Shown here: positions 50,542-61,400 of the stretch, one piece after another
Position numbering within the stretch: the first letter of the stretch is position 1
Layout: every line of letters starts with the position of its first letter
Assembly (NCBI RefSeq): GCF_008254045.1
Contig: NZ_CP042425.1
Coordinates: 2,666,001-2,730,000 of the forward strand
Reading direction: 5' to 3'
From: Limnoglobus roseus
GTDB lineage: Bacteria > Planctomycetota > Planctomycetia > Gemmatales > Gemmataceae
Length of the DNA: 64,000 nucleotides
Position numbers and translations under genes: made by a program
The notes under the pieces: model-generated
What the model saw: only the letters and a program-made list of their open reading frames with translations
The model's database searches: none
Told to the model about the DNA's origin: nothing

Positions 50542-51254
50542 GAGAGCAGTGGTGGCTGGATTCGGGACGCTTCCGAGAACGCAGTACCACTAACGACTTG
50601 CAGAAAACCAAGATTTCAAGCGGTGCAGAATCCGGGGCAGTTGACCCGCTGGCTGCCTTCGTCTCGTCCTTGACGCCCGATCAACGGCGGCAGTTGTTGT
50701 CGCTACTCGGGGGAAGGGAGGCGTGAGGCGGTGCAAAGGTTCGCGACGACGACTGAAATGGTCCCTTCGGTACCCCTTTGTAGGGGTGCTCGGGAAGGCG
50801 TAGAAGGCTTGGTCACAGGGTCGTGGGCGGCTCGGAAACCGGGGGTGGCGTCGGCGGTTCGGGCGGCAGTGGCGTCTCCGGGGGGCGGTTTGCCCGTTCG
50901 ACGGCGAGGGTGATGAGGAGTAATATCGTGGACATCAACGTCCCGCAGCAGAACATCTCGCAACCCACCGCCGTCCTCCGTTAAGCCCCGCGTCAGACGG
51001 GACGGTCCATCTTCGCGGACACGGGGCGAGCGTCAAGAGATTGACCGTCTTCCAACGCAGCAACGCATTGGCCGGGTTGGCCCTTGCAGCTTATAACCCG
51101 AGGGGAATAGGCTGAGGCGGCATACCGCCGGATCGGTCTTCGGGTTCAAGCCCCGGACCCGTCCGCGGCGTAGCGTCGCGCCCGCTTTCACTTCCGGCGA
51201 GTCGAATAACGTCGCGAGCGCGGAACTCCCGAAGGAATCCGTCTTCGCGTGACG
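50542..51254. other. 713-bp stretch without a supported gene; contains a coding remnant
   Basis: A plus-strand frame is open from 50544 to TGA at 50724-50726 without an ATG. Its end reads DPLAAFVSSLTPDQRRQLLS, then LLGGREA, which looks like genuine protein and is probably a decayed gene end beside the tRNAs. A small hairpin ACCCCT/AGGGGT lies at 50772-50787. GGGTTCAAGCCC near 51160 resembles a tRNA T arm, but no matching acceptor or anticodon arm was found. Nothing else can be supported. Confidence 0.45.
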
Positions 51255-52145
51255 TCACTCCGGGCGGTGCTTGACTAGCGTGACCTCGTTGCCGCGGGCG
51301 CTGAACCGGACGTCGTCCATGAAGGTGCGGATGAGCAGCAGCCCGCGGCCGCTCGACTTGGCCATGTTCTCGGGGTCCATCGGGTCGGGCAACTTCGCCG
51401 GGTCGAACCCCGGCCCCTCGTCGCGGACGGTGAACGCCGACTCGTCGCGCGAGAACCGCGCCACCAGCCGCACCGTGCGGTCCTTGTACGGGCTTTGCCG
51501 CCGCCGCTCCGCGGCCAGTTTCTTGTACGGCGCGCCGTTGTCCACCTCGCGCAGCTCTGAACTCAGTTCCAGGTTGCCGTGCTCGATGGCGTTTAACAGC
51601 ACCTCGTACAGCGCGGTGCCGACCCGCACGAGATCTTCTTCGCCGACCAGCTTCCGCTGCAGCATGTGGTCTTGCAGGTGGCCGATGAGCGGCTGGAGCG
51701 GGGTGGTATCGTGCGTCAGGTCGAAGGTGAACTCCGACGCCGTCAGGCACGCCTGCACGCGGCGATGATCGGCCGTGACCTCGGTGACCGGCAGCACCGA
51801 TTCGAGGGTGGAGACGAGGTCGCTGGCGAGGTTCTTCTTGGGGACGTAGCTCGCTGCCCCCTTCTGCAGCGCTTCAACGGCGATGTCCTCGCTGCCGTAG
51901 GCGGTCATCAGCACCACCGGGATGCCGGGGTGTTCGCGACGCACCGCCTCGACCAACTCCAGTCCGTTCAGCTCGGGCATCTGCAGGTCGGTCAGCACTA
52001 GGTCTGGTGGATCGCGCCGGATCAGATCGAGCGCCTGCCGTCCGTCCTCCGCGAACACCGCGGTCCAGCCGGCCCGCTCCTGGATGAGTGCGCCCGCCAG
52101 GTGCCGGTCGAGCGGCGTGTCGTCGACTACCAGAACCGTCACCAT
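51255..52145 (-). CDS. Response regulator with C-terminal HATPase (anti-sigma/kinase-like) domain
   Basis: The protein has 296 residues. The receiver domain (1-120) is complete: VDDTP, DLVLTDLQMPELNG with the phospho-acceptor Asp, LMTAYG and YVPKKN with the conserved Lys. The second domain (about 150-290) is a GHKL ATPase of the RsbW/SpoIIAB type: YEVLLNAIEHGNLEL (N box), RDEGPGFDP and SSGRGLLLIRTFMDDV (G boxes), with no phospho-acceptor His domain. Such proteins probably sequester sigma or anti-sigma-antagonist partners when phosphorylated. It is 19 bp downstream of the giant kinase gene, so that kinase is the obvious phosphodonor. Confidence 0.88.
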   Translation of the reverse strand: MVTVLVVDDTPLDRHLAGALIQERAGWTAVFAEDGRQALDLIRRDPPDLVLTDLQMPELNGLELVEAVRREHPGIPVVLMTAYGSEDIAVEALQKGAASYVPKKNLASDLVSTLESVLPVTEVTADHRRVQACLTASEFTFDLTHDTTPLQPLIGHLQDHMLQRKLVGEEDLVRVGTALYEVLLNAIEHGNLELSSELREVDNGAPYKKLAAERRRQSPYKDRTVRLVARFSRDESAFTVRDEGPGFDPAKLPDPMDPENMAKSSGRGLLLIRTFMDDVRFSARGNEVTLVKHRPE

Positions 52146-52164
52146 AATCGACTCCCGCCGTTCG

Positions 52165-55100
52165 CTAAGGGCCGCGCGGTGCGCGAGCGGACAGAGCCAG
52201 CTTCAGCCGCTCCAACTCGCGTTCCAGATCGGCGAATGTGTTTTCGGCATCCTGCAACATACTATCTCGGCCCATCAGCTCCAACCGCAAAGCCGCGGCC
52301 ACCGTCGGCCCGGCCCCGAAGCAGTCCGCCGACCCTCTCAGCGAGTGCGCAACCCGCCGCAACCGGGGCATGTCGCGTGCGTCGAGAGCGGAGTGGATGT
52401 CGCCCATCATCTTCCCACACTCGCTCAGAAAAATGCCGACGATCTGTTCTAACAGGTCGGCACGCCCGCCGACGCGACGCAGGGCCGCGTCCCAGTTCAT
52501 CACCTTGGTGGGCGCGTCTTCCGGCGTGGGCGCGTCTTCCGGCTCCGGCGGTGCGGTCCCCTCGACCACGCTGTACAGCACGGCCGACTGGATCGGCTTG
52601 GTGATGTACTCGTCCATCCCGGCGGCCAGGCACTTCTCGCGGTCGCCCTTCAGCGCGTTCGCGGTCATGGCGATGATCGGCGTGCGCCGCCCGGTGCCCT
52701 GCTCGCGCTGGCGGATCGCGGCGGTCGCCTCGAACCCGTCCACCTCCGGCATCTGCATGTCCATCAACACCACGTCGAAGCCAGGAGTCAGGGGCCAGGA
52801 GTCAGGAGTCAGCGTGGCAGAAACACTCTTTTCGCTGGCTCCTGGCTCCTGGCTCCTGACTCCTGGCCCCTGACTCCTGACTCCCTGTTCCCACGCCTCC
52901 ACCGCCTCGCGGCCGTTGTTCACCACGGTGACGCGGTGGCCGCGCAGTTCCAACAGCCGGCCGGCTACCTTCTGGTTCACCGGGCTGTCGTCGGCCAGGA
53001 GGATGTTCAGCACGCGAACCGGCCGCGCGCCGGGCGCGTACGGCGCGTGTTCCAACTCCGGGGTCGCGCCGACGGCTCGGAGGACTGCGTCCAGCAAGTC
53101 CGACTGCTTGACTGGCTTGATGAGATAGCGGGCGATGCCGCGGTCGATGTACCGGGTGGCCTGTTCCATTTGCCCGGCGGCCGACAGGATGAGGATCGTG
53201 CAGGCTGCCAACCTCGGGTTCTGCTTGATGCGGTCGGTGAGCATGAACCCGTCGGTGTCGGGCATGCGGGCGTCGAGCAGGGCCAACCGGAACGGCTCGC
53301 CGCGGTCCGCGGCCTCGTTCATCCGGGCGAGCGCGGCCTCCGCGTCGGCGGCCAGCGTCGGCTGCATGCCCCAGTTGGTCAGCACGTCGTCGAGGATGCG
53401 GCGGTTGGTGTTGTTGTCGTCCACCACGAGCACCGGGAGGTCTCGCAGCGCCTCCGGGTGTGACCAGAACTGCGGGGCGGCCGCCGCGGACCGCGCGAAC
53501 CGCACGACGAAGTGGAACGAACTCCCCTCGCCCGGCTCGCTCTCCACCCACAGCCGGCCGCCCATCAGCTTGACCAGTTGCATCGAGATGGTCAGCCCCA
53601 AACCGGTGCCGCCGAACTTGCGCGTGGTCGAGGTGTCGGCCTGGCCGAACGCCTCGAAGATTTGCTGCTGCTTGTCCGGCGGGATGCCGATGCCGGTGTC
53701 GGTGACGACGAAGTGCAGATGCACGTCGGTGTCGGTGAGATCGTCCACCGTGACCGCGACCACCACCTCGCCGGCCGCGGTGAACTTGAGCGCGTTGCCG
53801 ACCAGGTTGACGAGCACCTGCCGCAGCCGCCCGGGGTCGCCGACCAGCACGTCCGGCACGTCCGGCGGAATGAGGTACGTCAGTTCCAGATTCTTTTCCG
53901 CGGCGCGGACCCCGAGCGCGTGCATGGCGTCGCCGACGCAGTCCCGCAGCGGGAAGTCGATGGCCTCCAACTCCAACTTGCCGGCCTCGATCTTGGACAC
54001 GTCGAGGATGTCGTTGAGCAGCCGGAGCAGGGCGTCGGCCGACTGCATGACGATGGTGAGATACTCCCGCTGCTGGAGCGAGAGCTTGGTTTGCAGTGCC
54101 AGTTCGGTCATGCCGATGACGCCGTTCATCGGGGTGCGGATCTCGTGGCTCATGTTCGCCAGGAAGTCGCTCTTGGCCCGGTTCGCCCCCTCGGCCAAGT
54201 CTTTCGCGATCCGCAACTCCTCTGTCCGTGCGGCTACCTGCTGTTCGAGCGTCTCGTTGAGCCGCTGGAGCTTGGCGAACCCTTCGGCGTTCTCCAGGGC
54301 CGCGCCGGCGATGGCGGCGATGAAGTCGGCCAGGTGCTTCTCGTCCTCGCCGAACAGTCCGCTCACTTGCCGGTGTTCGGTGTACACGCACCCGGCCGGC
54401 TGCCCGCGGACGAAGATTGGCGCGCCCAGTGCCGACCGAACGCCGGCCAGCAGCGCGGCCTCGCCGTCCGCCTCCGCCTGCCCTTCGGCGAACACCACCG
54501 TCCGCCGCCCGTCGATCGCGCGGGCGGCCAGTACGCGGCCGAACTCGGCACCGGCGTCGGCCGCACCCGGGCCGGCCGCGGGAAGTACGACGCACCGTTC
54601 GCCGCGCAACAGCCGCCCGGCCGCCTCGCGGACTTCGTGAAAGATGTCCGCCTCGGACAGGGCGGCGGCGATCCGCCGGCCGGAGTGCAGCACCACGTCG
54701 AACCGGTCGGCCAGCCCCAGCGTCGCCGGTTTGTCCTCCGTGACCGGCGGGACCGTCTCCGGTGTGCTGTCCAGCGCGAAGTCGGCCCCCAGCGCCCGCA
54801 GCGCGGCGCGGGCCTCGGCGAGATCGCGGTCCGCACCTGACCAGCCGAGTTCCTCGCCGACGCGGCCCCGCGCCAGCAGCGTCTGGGCGTGTTCGAATCG
54901 CGCGCCCTGTTTCTCGGCCACGGCCAGGCTCTCGTCGAGCTGCTTCCGCGCCCGCCGGGGCACGCCGCGCATCGCCGCGATCAGCCCGGCCTCGCGCAGC
55001 GCGTGTGGCAAGTCGGTCTGAAACGCACGGGCGACCCGAACCGCTTTGTGCGCGATTGCGTGAGAGCGTGAGAGCAACGAGGTGCGGGCGGCGGGCGCGA

Positions 55101-58100
55101 ACGGCGACGTTTCTTCGGCCTGCCGGCGCAGCGCCGCCGCCAGCCACGGCCGGAGCGGCAGGACGTAGGCGTTGTGGATGCCGGCGCGGACGGCGATTCG
55201 GTGGGCGTCGGTGAAGACCTGCTCGGCCTTTTGAAAGCAGCCGGCCATGAACAGCCGCACGCCGTCGGCCAACATTACCTGGGCGGTCACTTGCACGTCC
55301 TCGCGCGGGCGGTCGAGTTCGGCCCGTAGCGCCTCCGGGGCGACCCGCCCGCCGGACGCGAGCACCCACACGTCCACGCTCACCCCGGACGCCTGGGCGT
55401 CGCCCAACTCCAGGCCCGACGTTTGTACCCCGCGCGCCAGCGCGGCGGCGGCGGGCAGGTCGCCCAGCCGGTACAGGCTCAGCGCGGTGTGGTACCGCGC
55501 GATGTTCACCTCCCAGTAATCGCCGGTGCGCTCCAGCAACCGCACCGCTTCGCGCAGCTTCTCGATGGCCTCTTCGTACCGGGCCGCGACGTACAGCACG
55601 ATGCCGTAGAAGTGGAGCGACTGCCCCTGCCCCCATACGTCGCCGAGCGCCGTGTACACGGCCAGCGACTTGCGGGCGTAGGCGACGCCGCGGCCGATGT
55701 ACGGCACCAAGCTCATCACCGGGGCGTGGATCGAGTACGCCTGCGCCAGCTCCGGCGTAGGCGGATACCGCTCGGCCAGGTTCATGCCGCGCAAGTGGCT
55801 CCACAGGCACGGGATTTGGCCCCGCTTGAACCAGTAGGCGTACGTCAGCCGGTTGTAGAGGCGGACGAGCAGCAGCGGCCTCTCCGCGCCGGCGAGCGGC
55901 TTGCGGCCCACGAACACGCGCGGCAACAGCGTGTGCAGTGCCTGGCACGCTGCCTCCCACACGACGAGCAGGAGGAAGGTGATGCCCCAACGCGGCACCC
56001 GTCGGCCGAGCAGCGCGAGGGCACGCTCGATGGCGTCCATCGCCGTCTTCATGTCGCCGCGCTTGAACGCCAGTTCGCCGAGTTTGCCCTCGATCTGCGC
56101 TTTCGCGATGTCGCCGTCGGCCAGTTCGCGGGCGTGTTCGGTGTGGCGGGCGGCGTCCTCGTACCGGCCTCGTAGCATGAGCACGTCGCCCAACCCCTCC
56201 GCAATTCGGTACCGGGTGGCCGCGTCGGCCGGCGTGCCGCGCGCCGCGATGTGGTACTGCTCCTCGGCGCTCTCCAGCGCGTGCTGCGCCCGCGCCCGCT
56301 CCGCCGCGGCGAGGGCGGACGGCAGCGCCCGGCCGCTCTCGCCGGCCGCGTCGAAGTGGTAAGCCAGTTCGAACACCCGCCCAGGCTCCGTCGCCTCCAA
56401 GTCGAGCGCTGTGCGCAGGTGCAGCGCGCGGCGCTCCCGCTCCGGCAGCCGGGCGAGCAAGGTCTGGCGGAGTTTGTCGTGCAGGAAGGCGCACGTGTCG
56501 GCCTGCCCTTTCCGCCAGACGATGTGTCGGTGGCGGGCCTCGTCCAGAGCGGCAATCGCCTCGGCCGGCCCTTGCCCGGCCAACTTCGCCGCCGCCGACA
56601 GGTCGAACTCTTTGCCCAACACCGCGCCGGCGGACAGTAGTTGAACGGTCGCGGCCGGCATCAGTTCCATGCGGCGGGCCAGGAACGCGGCGGCGTGCCG
56701 GGACGACTGCACCGCGGCCAGCGCGGACGGCGCGACGCGCCACCCGCTCGAGTCGGGCACGAGCGCGCCCGACTCGACCAGCCCCCGCAGCGCCGCCGAC
56801 GCCATGAACGGGCTGCCCTCGGCCAGCCGCTCGACCACCTCGACCGCCACGTCCGGCAGTGGCCCGGCCATCGACTCGACCAGCTTCCGCACGTTGGCCG
56901 CGGGGAACGCGGGCAGCGCCAGGCTCGCGTCTGGTTGCAGCGTGCGGAGCGGGTGGCCGGGCGGCACCTCCTCCGACCGGAAGGCGGCGACGAGGAGTAC
57001 GAACGGGTTCGCCGCCGTCTGGCGGTGCCAGGTGCTCAACACCTTTAGCGTCATCCCGTCCGCCCACTGGCAGTCGTCCAGCAGCACCAGCGCCGGGCGA
57101 CCGGTCGAACCGAGCGCGTCGAGCAGGGCGGTCAGCGCCTGCACGCTCCGCGTTTCCGCGAACGACTCCGGGCCGAGTTCGCCCGCGTCGGCCGAGCCGA
57201 ACACCCCGGTCAGTTCGGGCAGCGCCGCGCACACTCCTTCGGCGTGGCCCCCGAGCGCGGCCCGGACGGCCGCCCCGACCGCCGGCTCCAGCCGCGCGGC
57301 CGCGAGCACCCCGTCGGCCACCCCGGTCAGCAGTTGGAACGGTCGCTGGGCCGCCTGGTCGAGACCCTGGCCGCGCAACAGCCACGCGCCCGCGCCCGCG
57401 CCGTGGAGAGCGAACTCGGCGAGCAGCCGGGTTTTGCCGCCGCCCGATTCGGCCTCCACCAGCACCAGCCCGCCGTTCCCGGCCTGCGCCTGGTCGAGCC
57501 GCGCGGCGAGTGCCCCCAGTTCCGAGCCGCGGCCGACGAACGCCGGTTCGGTGAGCGTCCGCCGCCGGTCGTGCCGCCCGACCACCAGCGTCAGCTCGGT
57601 CTCGCCCCGGGCCAGCGCGTCGGCGATCGCGGCGAGGTCAGCGGCCACGGCCGCGGCCGACTGGTAGCGGTCGCGGGGGTCCTTGCGCAAGAGCCGCTGG
57701 ATGACCTCGTCGAGGACGCGCGGGACGGACAGGCCGAGGCCCCGCAACTCGGGCGGCGGTGTCGTCATGTGCCGGCGCAGCACCTCGCCGACGCTGGCCG
57801 CCTGGAACGGCGGGCGCCCGGCGAGGCACTCGAACAGGACGATGCCGACCGCGTACAGGTCGGAACACGCGGTCACGTCCTGGTCGAGCAGCCCGGCCGT
57901 CTCGGGCGAAAGGTACTGCGCGTCCGCGGCCCACCGGTCGCGGGCCGCCGGGTCGAGCGCCGCGCCGCGGCCCAGCCCGAAGTCGAGCAGGGTCACCGCG
58001 CCGACCTCGCCGTTGTCGTTCACGATGATGTTGGCCGGCTTCACGTCGCGGTGCAGCACGTCGCGGGCGTCCGCCTCGCCCAGCGCGGCCAGTACGGCCC

Positions 58101-58464
58101 GCCCGACGGTGATCGCTTCCGGCACGCCCAGCGGCCCGCGCCGCAGCTTGGCCTGGAGCGTGACGCCTGGGACGAAGGGCGTGACGAGGTAGGGGAGGTC
58201 GCCCACCAATCCGAAGTCCAGGGGCGGTGCGAGGTGGGCACTTTTGAGTTGGGCGAGGACGTGCGCTTCGTGCTCCGCCTGCATCCGAGCGGTGGCCGAG
58301 GCCGTCGCCAGCGTCCGGACCACGACCGAGGTGCCGCGCGCCGGGTCGGAGCACAGGTAGGTTTGCTCGTCGCGCCCGCGCTTCAGCACGCTCAACACCC
58401 GATACCGCCCGCCGATCGTGTCGGGGGGCGGTGAATCGCTCACGGGGGCCGGCGGGGTTGTCAT
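52165..58464 (-). CDS. Giant Ser/Thr kinase-ATPase-TPR-GAF-hybrid histidine kinase (HstK-like)
   Basis: The protein has 2,099 residues from ATG 58464, 2 bp after the PKS stop. Domains in order: Ser/Thr kinase (about 20-285; [19 protein letters not shown]); AAA/ORC-type ATPase (about 300-560; Walker [12 protein letters not shown] near 343, LLDDCQWAD); TPR-like helical region (about 720-1190); GAF (about 1220-1370); coiled coil; histidine kinase ([16 protein letters not shown], His near 1438; DTGIGIP, GGTGLGL); receiver 1 (about 1675-1790; [21 protein letters not shown]); receiver 2 (about 1818-1990; [22 protein letters not shown]); HPt ([11 protein letters not shown], near 2038). About 34 residues encoded by a repeat are inserted in receiver 2. 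HstK-family proteins are known in cyanobacteria, and as I recall some control glycolipid PKS genes there. Confidence 0.93.
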   Translation of the reverse strand: MTTPPAPVSDSPPPDTIGGRYRVLSVLKRGRDEQTYLCSDPARGTSVVVRTLATASATARMQAEHEAHVLAQLKSAHLAPPLDFGLVGDLPYLVTPFVPGVTLQAKLRRGPLGVPEAITVGRAVLAALGEADARDVLHRDVKPANIIVNDNGEVGAVTLLDFGLGRGAALDPAARDRWAADAQYLSPETAGLLDQDVTACSDLYAVGIVLFECLAGRPPFQAASVGEVLRRHMTTPPPELRGLGLSVPRVLDEVIQRLLRKDPRDRYQSAAAVAADLAAIADALARGETELTLVVGRHDRRRTLTEPAFVGRGSELGALAARLDQAQAGNGGLVLVEAESGGGKTRLLAEFALHGAGAGAWLLRGQGLDQAAQRPFQLLTGVADGVLAAARLEPAVGAAVRAALGGHAEGVCAALPELTGVFGSADAGELGPESFAETRSVQALTALLDALGSTGRPALVLLDDCQWADGMTLKVLSTWHRQTAANPFVLLVAAFRSEEVPPGHPLRTLQPDASLALPAFPAANVRKLVESMAGPLPDVAVEVVERLAEGSPFMASAALRGLVESGALVPDSSGWRVAPSALAAVQSSRHAAAFLARRMELMPAATVQLLSAGAVLGKEFDLSAAAKLAGQGPAEAIAALDEARHRHIVWRKGQADTCAFLHDKLRQTLLARLPERERRALHLRTALDLEATEPGRVFELAYHFDAAGESGRALPSALAAAERARAQHALESAEEQYHIAARGTPADAATRYRIAEGLGDVLMLRGRYEDAARHTEHARELADGDIAKAQIEGKLGELAFKRGDMKTAMDAIERALALLGRRVPRWGITFLLLVVWEAACQALHTLLPRVFVGRKPLAGAERPLLLVRLYNRLTYAYWFKRGQIPCLWSHLRGMNLAERYPPTPELAQAYSIHAPVMSLVPYIGRGVAYARKSLAVYTALGDVWGQGQSLHFYGIVLYVAARYEEAIEKLREAVRLLERTGDYWEVNIARYHTALSLYRLGDLPAAAALARGVQTSGLELGDAQASGVSVDVWVLASGGRVAPEALRAELDRPREDVQVTAQVMLADGVRLFMAGCFQKAEQVFTDAHRIAVRAGIHNAYVLPLRPWLAAALRRQAEETSPFAPAARTSLLSRSHAIAHKAVRVARAFQTDLPHALREAGLIAAMRGVPRRARKQLDESLAVAEKQGARFEHAQTLLARGRVGEELGWSGADRDLAEARAALRALGADFALDSTPETVPPVTEDKPATLGLADRFDVVLHSGRRIAAALSEADIFHEVREAAGRLLRGERCVVLPAAGPGAADAGAEFGRVLAARAIDGRRTVVFAEGQAEADGEAALLAGVRSALGAPIFVRGQPAGCVYTEHRQVSGLFGEDEKHLADFIAAIAGAALENAEGFAKLQRLNETLEQQVAARTEELRIAKDLAEGANRAKSDFLANMSHEIRTPMNGVIGMTELALQTKLSLQQREYLTIVMQSADALLRLLNDILDVSKIEAGKLELEAIDFPLRDCVGDAMHALGVRAAEKNLELTYLIPPDVPDVLVGDPGRLRQVLVNLVGNALKFTAAGEVVVAVTVDDLTDTDVHLHFVVTDTGIGIPPDKQQQIFEAFGQADTSTTRKFGGTGLGLTISMQLVKLMGGRLWVESEPGEGSSFHFVVRFARSAAAAPQFWSHPEALRDLPVLVVDDNNTNRRILDDVLTNWGMQPTLAADAEAALARMNEAADRGEPFRLALLDARMPDTDGFMLTDRIKQNPRLAACTILILSAAGQMEQATRYIDRGIARYLIKPVKQSDLLDAVLRAVGATPELEHAPYAPGARPVRVLNILLADDSPVNQKVAGRLLELRGHRVTVVNNGREAVEAWEQGVRSQGPGVRSQEPGASEKSVSATLTPDSWPLTPGFDVVLMDMQMPEVDGFEATAAIRQREQGTGRRTPIIAMTANALKGDREKCLAAGMDEYITKPIQSAVLYSVVEGTAPPEPEDAPTPEDAPTKVMNWDAALRRVGGRADLLEQIVGIFLSECGKMMGDIHSALDARDMPRLRRVAHSLRGSADCFGAGPTVAAALRLELMGRDSMLQDAENTFADLERELERLKLALSARAPRGP
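52781..52884. repeat. Heptamer hairpin element inserted in frame in receiver 2 of the giant kinase
   Basis: The left arm 52781-52812 and right arm 52836-52884 are built of GTCAGGA/CCAGGAG-type 7-mers in opposite orientation. The loop contains GGCAGAAACACTCTTTTC, similar to the CAGAAGAGGTTTTC loops of the intergenic elements. It is translated in frame on the minus strand and adds about 34 residues without stop codons. Confidence 0.85.
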
Positions 58465-58466
58465 GT

Positions 58467-61400
58467 TCAGACCGGCGCGGCGGACGGGACCGCTGCGCAG
58501 GCGGCCGCGGCCAGCGTCGCGGTGATGAGCGCGCGGTTGCGGTTCAGGAACCAGTGGTCGCCGTCCACCTCGATCAGCTCGAACGCGCGGGCGGTGTGCC
58601 GCCCCCACTCGCGCACCTCGTCCGGGTACACCATGTCGTCCTGCCGGGCGGCGAACGCGGTGATTGGGCAGTCGAGCGGGGCGGCCGGGCGATACCGGTA
58701 GTTCTTCAGCAGCGGCCAGTCGGCGCGCATCAGTGGGATGATGGACGCCAGGAACGCCGGGTTGTCCACGTACCGCGACAGCGAGACGAGGTACTCCGGG
58801 CTGTTGTCCGCGGCCATCGCCTTGAGCATGACCTCGCGCCGCTGCCACAGGTAGATCAGGTGCGGGGCGACGGTGCCGGTGACGAGGAAGTGGACCGGCT
58901 CGCGGGCGTGGTGCTCACGCAGCCGGCGGATCACCTCGCGGGCCACGACGCCGCCGTAGCTGTGGCCCCACACGATCACCGGGCGGTCGAACAGCGGGAG
59001 CAGGTGCGGCACCACCCGCTCGACCAACTCGTCCACGCTTTCCGCGACCGGTTCGCCGGTCCGGTTCTCGCGGCCCGGGGTCTGCACCGCGACGATGTCG
59101 GTGCCCAGCGGCGGGTTCAGCAGGAAGGCGGTGAACAGCGACGCGCCGACGCCCATCGAGTGGAAGCAGATCAGCCGGCACGGGGCGTCGGTGCTGCCGC
59201 ACCCGCGGATCAGCCAGGGGTTCAGCACTCGGACGCTGTCCAGGTCCGCCAAGGTGAACGCGGCCGGGGTTGCGGGGCTGCCCACGGGCGAGCCAGAGGG
59301 GGCGGGGGTTGCGCCGGTTACCGCGCCGAGCAAGTCGGCCGCGAGCGCGTTCAGACTTGGCCCCTTGAGCAGCTTAATGAGCGGCAGGTTCACGTCGAGG
59401 GTGCGCAGCACCCAGTTGCGCAACTGAGTCAGCATCAGCGAGTCGAGGCCGAGGGCGTCGATGGGCGTTGCCGCGTCGAGTTGCTCGGGACGCACGCCGA
59501 CCACCCGGGCCAGGGCCGCCCGCAGTTCGTCCAGCAGGCGCGGGGTGCGGTCGGCGGGGTCCAGGTCCGTCAGTTCGCCGCGCAGATCGGCCCCAGGCTT
59601 ACGGCCCCCGCGGGCCAGTGCCGCGTCGCCCATCAGTTCGAGGAACCGGGCGTCGCGTGCCAGATGTGGGTATGCGGCCCGGAGCCGGTTCCAGTCGAGC
59701 CGCGCGGCCACCCGCTGCACCGGCCGCTGCACCACAGCCGCTTCCAGCTTGGCCAAGGTGTCGCCGAGGGGCATCGCGGCCAGCCCTTGACTGTCCAGCA
59801 ACCCGACGACCTCGCCGGCCCCGCGCGACATGCCCGCGTACTCGCCGAGTACGCCGAGGTTGACCGCCGTGCCGGGCAGCCCGCGCCGCCGGCGGTGCTC
59901 CGCGAGCGCGTCCTGGAAGACGTTGGCCGCCGCGTAGTTGATCTGCCCGTACAGGCCCAGCACGGCCGAGATGGACGAGAGCATCACGAAGAAGTCCAGG
60001 TCCGCGCCGGCTTCGACGGTCGCTGCGTGGAGGTCCCACGCGCCCTGAGCTTTCGGCGCGAACACCCGCGCGAAGCGCGTCATGTCCGTCGCCGGGATGG
60101 TCGCGTCGTCCAGCACCGCGGCCGCGTGGATCACGCCCGCGAGCGGCGGCAGGTCGCCGCCGAAGCGGCGCACCAGTCGCGCCACCGCGACGGGGTCGGC
60201 CACGTCCGCGCGCTCGACGGCGGCCGTGACGCCCCGCGCCCGCAGTGCGTTCACCGCCGCGCCGTCGGCGATGCTTTTACACCCACTGCGGCTGAGGAGG
60301 ACGAGGTGCCGCGCCCCCCGGTCGGCCAGCCACCGTGCGACCTCCAGCCCGAACCCGCTCGCTCCGCCGGAGATCAGGTACGCCCGGTCGGGGCGGAACG
60401 CGGCCGCCCGCGGCGGCAGCGCGCGGACGCGGGCGGTCGCCATGTCCAACACGATCTTGCCGCGGTACGCCGCCCGCGACATGAACTTCAGGGCGTCCGC
60501 GAGTTCGGACACCGGAAACGCCGTGACCTCCGGCGGCTGAAGTTCACCGCGGGCGAACTGCCCCGCGATCTCGGAGAGCATCCGGAAGTGCAGGTCCGGC
60601 TTGTGGGCGGCGAGTCGGTCCACATCGACCACGAAGTACGACACGTTCTCGCCGAACCGCTCCAGCCCCAACTTGTTGTTGCGGTAGACGTCCACCTTGC
60701 CGAGTTCGACGAACCGGCCGAACGGGGCGAGGCACTTCAAACTCTGCGCGACGAACCGGCCGGACAGCGAGTTCAGCACCACGTCCACTCCGCGGCCGCC
60801 GGTGGCCGTGAGGACGCCGTCGGCGAAGTCGAGCGACCGGGAGTCGAAGACGTGCTCCGCCCCGAGCGTCCGCAGGTACGCGCGCTTCTCCTTCGTCCCG
60901 GCGGTGGCAATCACCCGGGCCCCGACCCGGTGCGCCAACTGGATCGCCGCGCCGCCGACGCCGCCGGCCGCGGAGTGGATCAGCACCGTTTCGCCGGGCT
61001 GTACACGCGCAAGGTGGTGCAGCGAGTACCACGCCGTCAGGAAGATGACCGGTACTGCGGCGGCCTGTTGCGGCGTCAACCCGGCCGGCATTGGAACGGC
61101 GCACTTCGCGGGCGTGACGACGCGGCCGCGGAACCCCTCCGGCACGCGAGCCATCACCGCGTCGCCCGCTTTCAGGTGCGTGACGCCCGCCCCGACGCGA
61201 ACGACGGTGCCGGCCACTTCCAACCCGAGACGGTGCGCGGTCAACCCGCCCACGACGGCTGGCTCGGGCAGCAGTCCCATGCCGTTCATCACGTCCTTGA
61301 AGTTGAGTGCCGCGGCTTGCACCGCGATTTCCACGTCGCCCGCGCCCACGTCGGCCGGCGGGAGCCGGCAGAAGACGACGCCGTCGAGCACGCCGGGTTC

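Noticed and set aside
51150..51185. Possible further tRNA (GGGTTCAAGCCC T-arm-like sequence)
   Set aside because: No matching acceptor 5' strand, D arm or anticodon stem at the right distance.
52781..52884. Possible CRISPR-like array
   Set aside because: Units are 7 bp, head to tail without spacers, and arranged as an inverted pair inside a coding region; no cas genes are nearby.
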